Positions 1-5,182 of a DNA stretch of 9,114 nucleotides are shown piece by piece; position 1 is the stretch's first letter, and every line of letters begins with the position of its first letter. A program made the position numbers and the translations under genes. The stretch covers positions 1 through 9,114 of the forward strand of contig JAEWUR010000358.1 of the NCBI GenBank assembly GCA_023397045.1, written 5' to 3'. The notes beneath the pieces are model-generated. The model had not been told where the DNA came from, made no database searches, and saw nothing but the letters and a program-made list of their open reading frames with translations. The stretch is from Planctomycetota bacterium. Lineage in GTDB: Bacteria > Planctomycetota > Planctomycetia > Pirellulales > Thermoguttaceae.

Positions 1-1
1 G

Positions 2-796
2 TCTAAGACCGTCAGCCTGTATCAGACTCTGGTCGATAAAATTCAATCATCGTTACCTAATATTAAAACTTCAATCAGCAAATATCAATCTCTCGTTAAC
101 AAGGTCTATGACTCTCTGCAGAAAACATATGGTCAGGAACTGCAAGGGCGTATTAGTACCAAGAGTAATCTCACTCAACTGATGGAATGGGCTGAGGCGA
201 TGGAGAAAGGGAAAATATTCAACTCGCCCGAGTCAAAGAATCCACCCAAGACTGGCAATATCCCACAAACAAACATGTTTGGTGGAGATGTTGGAATGCT
301 AAGAAGATTTTTTTCATGGACATATCCATCAAACAACGACATTTTTAAAGGTATTGCCAGGTATAATAATCTCGACAGCCTTCAAAGATTGCCTTCTAAT
401 GCAAATAAGATCAATGCAAACATGAATCAATATTGGGTTGGTAATGTTCCGAATAAGACCTATGTTGGAACCTATGGAGCTGGCCCATGCGTTGGATTAA
501 TTCTTACAAAGAACAACAGCCCAACGTTTGCTTACCATTTTACAGATGGTAGTAATGTTACGACAGGTTTGAATGTTTCTGGAGCATATAATCTTAATGG
601 ATATTCAGCGTGGATTTTTGGTGGCAGTATAGAAAAGCCGCAATTGCTTTATGATGTTATTCAAGGAGTTAAGTTTAATGGAGCTAATATAAAAGGTTAT
701 CTGCCCACAGCAAGCGCATATGTTGACGGCAACGGAAAAATCTATTGGGGAAATACAAAAAAATATGATGAGGATAATCGAAAAGGTTATTACTAA
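2..796 (+). CDS. C-terminal part of a large protein ending in a CheD/CNF1-like deamidase domain (probable polymorphic toxin tip), 5' end outside window
   Basis: The frame is open from the first bases, so the gene starts upstream and 264 codons are visible. Residues 1-75 are helical and polar, like the linker before the toxic tip of an RHS or other polymorphic toxin. Residues 151-255 resemble CheD. A T-Y-G-A-G-P-C stretch puts Thr157 six residues before Cys163, as in the CheD motif TLGLGSC (catalytic Thr21/Cys27). His179 follows in AYHFTDG, a spacing of 16; CheD has 17 and CNF1 (Cys866/His881) has 15. A later IFGG and a final D-G-N-G-K-I-Y-W strand also fit CheD. Known members deamidate glutamine: CheD on chemoreceptors, CNF1 on Rho GTPases. 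Inference: a secreted or contact-delivered effector that deamidates an unknown protein. No chemotaxis genes are nearby. The gene is A/T-rich relative to the right half of the window, suggesting transfer. Coding is near certain; the deamidase call is moderate. Confidence 0.8.
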   Translation, partial: SKTVSLYQTLVDKIQSSLPNIKTSISKYQSLVNKVYDSLQKTYGQELQGRISTKSNLTQLMEWAEAMEKGKIFNSPESKNPPKTGNIPQTNMFGGDVGMLRRFFSWTYPSNNDIFKGIARYNNLDSLQRLPSNANKINANMNQYWVGNVPNKTYVGTYGAGPCVGLILTKNNSPTFAYHFTDGSNVTTGLNVSGAYNLNGYSAWIFGGSIEKPQLLYDVIQGVKFNGANIKGYLPTASAYVDGNGKIYWGNTKKYDEDNRKGYY

Positions 797-845
797 CAAA
801 CAGTTCTTCTCGATTTTTGTATCGGTGCATAAAGATATTGGCATG

Positions 846-851
846 TAAGGA
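846..851 (+). promoter_or_regulatory. Ribosome-binding site for the H-X9-DG protein
   Basis: TAAGGA lies nine bases before the ATG at 861. It supports that start over the downstream methionines and is one of only two convincing Shine-Dalgarno sites before the genes here. Confidence 0.55.
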
Positions 852-860
852 TATTATCCA

Positions 861-1631
861 ATGGCACGATGTAAATGCTTAATATTTCAACACTGGAAAG
901 CTTTCATTCTGGTCTTTATTCTCCTAACGGTGATAAGTGTTAGTCTTAGGCATTGTGCGAGTCAAGCTTGGAAGGAAGCAAGAACGATGATGTGTTCAAG
1001 CAATCTACATGGTCTCTCATGTTGTATGTTTTGGTACTATGATAAGCATGGTTATTTGCCTCCTGCCCATTATAACGCTTCCGATGGAACTCGAATGCAC
1101 AGTTGGCGCGTTTTGGTTGCAGTGGAAGAAATGGGCAGTGATTGGCCTCCTGTACCATATGATTACCGTGAGCCGTGGAATAGCCCGAACAATGCAAAAT
1201 CAGGCGTTTACAGACCTGTTGCTCTTGCATGTCCCAGCGATCTAGATTCTCAGGAAAATCATCGTTTAACAAATTACTTTGTCATTGAGGGTGCAAAAAC
1301 TCCCTTTCCTGGATCGGGCACTAGATCGTTTGCCGATGGCGAAAAAGCCTCCGAGAATCGCAGCAACACCATCCTAATTGCTGAAGCAACTGGATTAGGC
1401 GTTGAATGGCTTGAGCCCCGCGATTTGAATTATGACACAATGAGTTTCACAATGAACGACTCCCAGCGCCCAAGCATTTCCAGCCATCATCCAAGCGGCT
1501 GCAATGTCGTCATGGCAGATGGAAGCTATCGGACACTGAATCCAGCGATATCGCCCGAGGTTCTAAAATCGATGTTGAACATCCGAGAGTCCGATTGGCG
1601 TCCTGGTCCAGAAAAGCCTGATATCCCATAG
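861..1631 (+). CDS. DUF1559-like protein with H-X9-DG C-terminal signature
   Basis: This 256-residue protein has one N-terminal membrane segment (about residues 14-30). It is followed by a C-S-S-N-L-H-G-L stretch and a Y-x-D-K-H-G-Y-L-P-P-A stretch that match the DUF1559 'C.NNL.Q..LA...Y...HG..PPA' pattern. Near the end His210, nine residues, then Asp220-Gly221 form the H-X9-DG signature. These proteins are greatly expanded in Planctomycetes and usually carry a type IV prepilin N-terminus (GFTLVELL); that motif is absent here and the protein is shorter than usual (about 300-350). Their function is not established; they are thought to be exported, pilin-like, envelope-associated proteins. It starts 64 bp after the deamidase-domain gene on the same strand, so co-transcription is possible. 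An immunity role for the neighbouring toxin is conceivable but has no direct support. The CxxN..CC cysteines are noticeable. Confidence 0.85.
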   Translation: MARCKCLIFQHWKAFILVFILLTVISVSLRHCASQAWKEARTMMCSSNLHGLSCCMFWYYDKHGYLPPAHYNASDGTRMHSWRVLVAVEEMGSDWPPVPYDYREPWNSPNNAKSGVYRPVALACPSDLDSQENHRLTNYFVIEGAKTPFPGSGTRSFADGEKASENRSNTILIAEATGLGVEWLEPRDLNYDTMSFTMNDSQRPSISSHHPSGCNVVMADGSYRTLNPAISPEVLKSMLNIRESDWRPGPEKPDIP

Positions 1632-1768
1632 CAAGTCAAAGCAATTACCGATGAGGTATTTTTTTACCAACGATATTTTGCAATCAGTTGACCATAAATC
1701 TGTCATCAAGCAGAGATCAGACCACCTGCTGATATAACAAACTAACGTTCGTTGCATTTTCTTCACAT

Positions 1769-1775
1769 CAAGGAG
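1769..1775 (+). promoter_or_regulatory. Ribosome-binding site selecting a GTG start
   Basis: CAAGGAG ends eight bases before GTG at 1784. It is the best Shine-Dalgarno sequence in the window and fixes the DUF3467 start at a GTG codon. The 150 bp upstream of it holds no clear paired -35/-10 promoter. Confidence 0.65.
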
Positions 1776-1783
1776 TATTTTTT

Positions 1784-2146
1784 GTGGACCAGACAATTGA
1801 CAACATCGACCAGCAACCCGCCGCTAATGCCGAAATCACACCCCCGGTGCAGCCGAGGGCCGAGATTCGGATCGATGACTCTAAAATCATTGCTAGCTAT
1901 GCGAATTTTTGCAGAGTCACAGGCACACCTGAAGAGTTAATCATCGATTTCGGCTTGAACCCACAGCCATTCGGCGTACCTGTTGAACCAATTCCCGTTA
2001 CCCAGCGGATCGTCACTAATTTCTATACCGCCAAGCGGATGCTGCACGCCCTGCAACTGACTATTCAGCGCCACGAAGCCGCCTTTGGGGTGTTGGAGAC
2101 CGACGTGCAGAAACGAGTTCAGCCGACAATGTTGCGGCAGCCATAA
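1784..2146 (+). CDS. DUF3467 family protein
   Basis: This is a 120-residue soluble protein with no signal peptide or membrane segment. It begins with about 27 low-complexity residues rich in Q, P and A. Residues 28-110 form the conserved body: a SYANFCRVTGTPEELIIDFG phrase, an N-P-Q-P-F-G turn, then a T-A-K-R-M-L-H-A-L helix and a Q-R-H-E-A-A-F-G-V-L-E-T-D-V-Q-K-R stretch. I recognise this as DUF3467, a small conserved family common in Planctomycetes and of unknown function. The compact beta-then-helix layout with a closing basic helix suggests a small binding protein, but no catalytic residues stand out. The GTG start is chosen from its strong upstream AAGGAG. The flanking gaps of about 150 bp point to its own transcript rather than an operon with its neighbours. 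Confidence 0.88.
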   Translation: MDQTIDNIDQQPAANAEITPPVQPRAEIRIDDSKIIASYANFCRVTGTPEELIIDFGLNPQPFGVPVEPIPVTQRIVTNFYTAKRMLHALQLTIQRHEAAFGVLETDVQKRVQPTMLRQP

Positions 2147-2308
2147 GTGACCGATAACTTATCTCTGAGTTTCCGGAATCGATAAGAGATTTTCAAGAAG
2201 GTCGGGAGTGGGAATCACACAAAGGCGTCATGGTATACAGGCCCTTGGTCTTCAGGATAATCAGATTCCTTCTTCCCGGCCCTTTTCTTTAACGAAACTT
2301 TTTGGACA

Positions 2309-4612
2309 ATGATTTCCGAGTCATTAGCCGTTGCGCTCGAACACCACCAGGCAGGGCGACTGCCTGAGGCGGAAGGGATCTATCGACAGATTCTGGAGGT
2401 CGAGCCGAATTACCCTGATGCATGGCACTTGCTAGGGGTTGTTGCGCATCAGGCAGGCCAGCACGAGCGTGCCGCAGAGCATATCCATTATGCCATCCGC
2501 TTGAAGGACACCGACGCGGCCTATTATAACAACCTTGGAGAGGTCTACCGTGCAAGGCAGATGATCCCTGAGGCAATCGACTGCTACCAGCGCGCGATAG
2601 AGCTATCGCCGAATGTGGCTGATTCGTATAACAATCTTGGGCTTGCGCTTCGAGAGCAAGGGCAACGCGCAACGGCAATCACCTGCTACCTGCAGGCCTT
2701 GCAGCGAAAGCCCGATTTCGTCGAAGCGTACGGCAATCTGGGCCTTGCCTTGCAGGAAGAAGGCCAACTTGCGGAATCGATCGCCTGTTATCGCCGGGCC
2801 GCGGAATTGAAACCGGATTTTGCCCTGGCGCAGAACAATTTAGGCGCACTCTTGGCGCTCCAAGGGGAATATGCCGAGGCCATTGTCTACTTCAAACAGT
2901 CGTTGCAGACGATGCCGGATTATCCCGATGCCCACCACAACATCGGGGCGGCACTGCTGGACATGGGACAAGCAGCCGAAGCGGTCCCTTGGATCGAAAA
3001 GGCATTGCAACTCCAGCCTGACTATCCCGAAGCCCACAACAGCCTGGGCAACGCCCGGCAACGTTTCGGGCAGATGGCGGAAGCAGCCATTTGTTATCAG
3101 AAGGCTTTGCAACTGAAACCGGACTATCCCGAAGCCCATAACAACCTGGGGCTTTCGCTGCAAAACCAAGGGCATGTGTCTGAGGCGATCCACGGCTATG
3201 AGCGAGCATTGTACTTGAGGCCGGATTTCGTCGATGCCCACGTCAATCGTTCGTTTGCCTGGCTGCTTACCCGCAACTTTGAGCACGGCTGGCTGGAATA
3301 TGAGTGGCGATGGCTGCTGAAGAACGTTCGCCGACGCAGTTTTTGCCAACCCCAGTGGGACGGACAAGCAGCCCCCGAGAAAACCGTCTTGTTGCACGCC
3401 GAGCAAGGGCTCGGCGACACCATTCAATTCATTCGGTACGTGCCGTTGGTCAAGCAGCTTGTCGGACGAGTCATCGTCGAGTGTCAAGAGCGGTTGGTGC
3501 CTCTGCTGGCCAACTGTTCGGGCGTCGATCAATGGATTACTACTGGACAAAACCTGCCGGATTTTGATCTCCACGCCCCCTTGCTAAGTCTGCCGAGGTT
3601 GTTTCGCACCTCTCTTGCAGACATTCCCGCCGACGTTCCGTATGTAGCCGCATCGCCTGAACTGATCGAGCAATGGCGTGTTAGACTGAGCGGTATCGAA
3701 GGCATTAAGGTCGGAATAAGCTGGCAAGGGAATCCGACGTATCGATTCGACCATTGTCGTTCCATTCCTCTGGCACAATACGGCCCATTGGCAGAACTTC
3801 CCGGCATCCGTTTGATCAGCCTTCAAAAAAGTGACGGAACCGAGCAACTCGATGAAATCCGCGAACGCTTCCATGTAGAGGATATCTCCCGTGACTTGGA
3901 CGAACAGGCGGGCCCATTTATGGACACGGCCGCCGTGATGATGAATCTTGATTTGGTCATCACATCGGATTCCGCCATTGCGCACTTGGCCGGGGCACTT
4001 GGTGTCCCGGTCTGGGTCGCCTTGCCGATGATGCCCGATTGGCGATGGCTGCTGGATCGGGATGACAGCCCCTGGTATCCCACAATGCGGCTATTTCGCC
4101 AGAAGACGCTCGGCGAATGGGAAGATGTGTTTGAAAGTATCGCGTCAGAACTGCGAACGATCACCGGTGGCGACCGATCGCGGCTTCATCCGGCTACGAG
4201 GCTTGAAACGCCGCCGATCGCTGTCCCGATGGCTCCCGGCGAGCTATTGGACAAGATTGCGATTCTCGAAATCAAGACCAGACGGATTTCCGATGGAAAC
4301 AAGTCGCGAAATGTCCAAAGGGAATTGGCGTTGCTTCGTGATGTTCGCGATCATTCAATCAGGTCATCTGCTGAGTTGGTCGCTTTGGCAGAGCGATTGG
4401 CGACTGTCAATGAAAGGCTTTGGGAAATCGAAGACCACATTCGCGAGTGTGAAGCCAACAAGAAGTTCGGCCCCCCCTTCGTCGAATTGGCTCGTTCCGT
4501 GTATATTGCCAACGACGAACGCTCGGCGGTCAAACTCCAAATCAACGAGTTGCTTGGATCGACCATCTTGGAGGAGAAAGCCTACAAGTTATATGATCGC
4601 GAGGCATGTTGA
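2309..4612 (+). CDS. TPR protein with GT9-like glycosyltransferase domain and DUF6165 tail
   Basis: This 767-residue protein has three parts. Residues 5-310 are nine tandem 34-residue TPRs (units begin at 5, 39, 73, 107, 141, 175, 209, 243 and 277) plus a degenerate tenth. Residues ~357-620 resemble the GT-B fold of heptosyltransferase-like glycosyltransferases: H-A-E-Q-G-L-G-D-T-I-Q-F at 363-374, then V-G-I-S-W-Q-G-N-P, then T-S-D-S-A-I-A-H-L-A-G-A-L-G at 552-565, the usual sugar-nucleotide loop. Residues ~635-767 match DUF6165: P-G-E-L-L-D-K-I-A-I-L-E-I-K, W-E-I-E-D-H-I-R-E-C-E and a final E-E-K-A-Y-K-L-Y. TPR-GT proteins are common in Planctomycetes and may glycosylate proteins or envelope polymers; the substrate is unknown. 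The predicted product is cytoplasmic, with no signal peptide. The ATG has only a GGA two bases upstream, so the start is not certain, but the first TPR begins at residue 5, which supports it. Confidence 0.92.
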   Translation: MISESLAVALEHHQAGRLPEAEGIYRQILEVEPNYPDAWHLLGVVAHQAGQHERAAEHIHYAIRLKDTDAAYYNNLGEVYRARQMIPEAIDCYQRAIELSPNVADSYNNLGLALREQGQRATAITCYLQALQRKPDFVEAYGNLGLALQEEGQLAESIACYRRAAELKPDFALAQNNLGALLALQGEYAEAIVYFKQSLQTMPDYPDAHHNIGAALLDMGQAAEAVPWIEKALQLQPDYPEAHNSLGNARQRFGQMAEAAICYQKALQLKPDYPEAHNNLGLSLQNQGHVSEAIHGYERALYLRPDFVDAHVNRSFAWLLTRNFEHGWLEYEWRWLLKNVRRRSFCQPQWDGQAAPEKTVLLHAEQGLGDTIQFIRYVPLVKQLVGRVIVECQERLVPLLANCSGVDQWITTGQNLPDFDLHAPLLSLPRLFRTSLADIPADVPYVAASPELIEQWRVRLSGIEGIKVGISWQGNPTYRFDHCRSIPLAQYGPLAELPGIRLISLQKSDGTEQLDEIRERFHVEDISRDLDEQAGPFMDTAAVMMNLDLVITSDSAIAHLAGALGVPVWVALPMMPDWRWLLDRDDSPWYPTMRLFRQKTLGEWEDVFESIASELRTITGGDRSRLHPATRLETPPIAVPMAPGELLDKIAILEIKTRRISDGNKSRNVQRELALLRDVRDHSIRSSAELVALAERLATVNERLWEIEDHIRECEANKKFGPPFVELARSVYIANDERSAVKLQINELLGSTILEEKAYKLYDREAC
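3020..3138 (+). repeat. Near-identical DNA in consecutive TPR units
   Basis: A 17-base string occurs at 3020-3036 and again at 3122-3138, exactly 102 bases (34 codons) apart, inside TPR units seven and eight. Other units conserve the protein pattern but not the bases, so these look like the most recently duplicated or converted repeats. Confidence 0.6.
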
Positions 4613-4767
4613 AACATTAGGCCTGATATGATAGAAAGAAGAGTGGAAGGAGACTCGATGCAGGTTGACGCAAGGTGATGCAGATTCGACGTCACCACTT
4701 TGGGCACCTCAACCAGATAGGGCGTCATAACTGACCAGCAGACAAAGCGTTACGTCGCTTGGCAAGA
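4613..4767. other. Non-coding spacer with an orphan translation start
   Basis: AAGGAG at 4647-4652 sits five bases before an ATG at 4658. The frame stops after six codons (MQVDAR, TGA at 4676). It looks like the start of a gene that followed the glycosyltransferase and lost its body, possibly when the tRNA-linked element inserted just downstream. It could also be a tiny leader ORF or chance. I see no rho-independent terminator after the glycosyltransferase gene and nothing else identifiable in this stretch. Confidence 0.3.
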
Positions 4768-4825
4768 ACACTGGAAATGTGGTGCCCCAGTAATGGGGTT
4801 GCGGGTTCGAGCCCCGTGCCCTCCG
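4768..4825 (+). other. 3' fragment of tRNA-Ser(GGA): probable attachment-site scar
   Basis: Reading 5' to 3': a seven-base loop CTGGAAA (4771-4777) holds anticodon GGA in the standard C-T-NNN-A-A setting. Then comes TGTGG. Next is a long variable arm at 4783-4800 with stem CCCC/GGGG, the hallmark of a type II (Ser/Leu) tRNA. It is followed by a T arm GCGGG-TTCGAGC-CCCGT (4801-4817), a 3' acceptor strand GCCCTCC (4818-4824) and discriminator G (4825). No CCA is encoded. The matching 5' acceptor strand (GGAGGGC), D arm and most of the 5' anticodon stem are absent: only the three bases ACA pair with TGT. The gene is therefore broken in the anticodon stem, as expected for the identity block that tyrosine-recombinase elements carry when they integrate into a tRNA 3' end. 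It cannot make a working tRNA. Confidence 0.7.
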
Positions 4826-5182
4826 CTTCGTAAGTTCTTTTGCAGCATAGCATAACGTCGCACAACCCGCAACCCAGTTGCCACTTACGACGACTCTGGT
4901 ACACTGCTTTTCCGTGCAAATCGGTGCCAACTGGTGCCCGCCCGATGCGAGCCGTCCGGCACCACAGTGGGCACCCTTTCCAAGGACTCGGCACCATAGT
5001 GGGCACCATTTGCTGTTGCGGTACTCAACGACTGCGGCTGGGAATACCGTAGTAGGACGGTGCCAGCAGTCGGCAAGGTTACGATCAAGGCTACGAAAGT
5101 CTCTGGCATACTTGTTGTCTGGCCCCCAAACTGTCTATCTGGGTCGATTCGGTGCATAAAGACGCCAGCACTGGCATCCTAT
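4826..5182. other. Intergenic stretch next to the tRNA scar; possible decayed integrase tail on the minus strand
   Basis: No intact gene is present. Two minus-strand frames are open, 5157-4885 and 5024-4725; the second runs through the antisense of the tRNA fragment as ...EGTGLEPATPLLG. Integrases next to such scars often end by reading into antisense tRNA sequence, so these frames may be the worn C-terminal tail of one. However, no tyrosine-recombinase catalytic residues (R-H-R-Y) are visible, so this is only a suggestion. Confidence 0.3.
4922..5007. repeat. Short GGCACC/GGTGCC repeat cluster
   Basis: Two 18-base direct repeats, GGCACCACAGTGGGCACC (4958-4975) and GGCACCATAGTGGGCACC (4990-5007), differ at one base and start 32 bases apart. 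A third unit of related, inverted character, GGTGCCAACTGGTGCCC, lies at 4923-4939. The spacing and closeness to the tRNA scar fit recombinase arm-type or accessory sites, but they could also be the coding repeats of a decayed protein tail on the minus strand. Confidence 0.55.

Noticed and set aside
1653..1666. GGTA-T6-TACC hairpin after the H-X9-DG gene
   Set aside because: Only a four-base stem with the T-run in the loop, so not a terminator.
2153..2193. Possible terminator after the DUF3467 gene (CTTATC...GATAAG, with TTCCGGAA in the loop, then TTTT)
   Set aside because: The stem is six A/T-rich pairs with a 17-base loop and a very short T-run; too weak to call.
2840..3574. Minus-strand ORF of 244 residues opposite the TPR array
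   Set aside because: It is a shadow created by the repeated codon pattern of the TPR units; the plus-strand protein is unmistakable.
4725..5009. Minus-strand ORF of 94 residues containing EGTGLEPATPLLG
   Set aside because: The phrase is the antisense translation of the tRNA T arm and acceptor, a well-known source of spurious proteins. Not called as a gene; kept only as a possible integrase-tail remnant.
822..5162. The 14-mer TCGGTGCATAAAGA occurs at 822-835 and 5149-5162
   Set aside because: Identity stops exactly at 14 bases on both sides; one such match in 9 kb is not far from chance and neither copy has a clear context.
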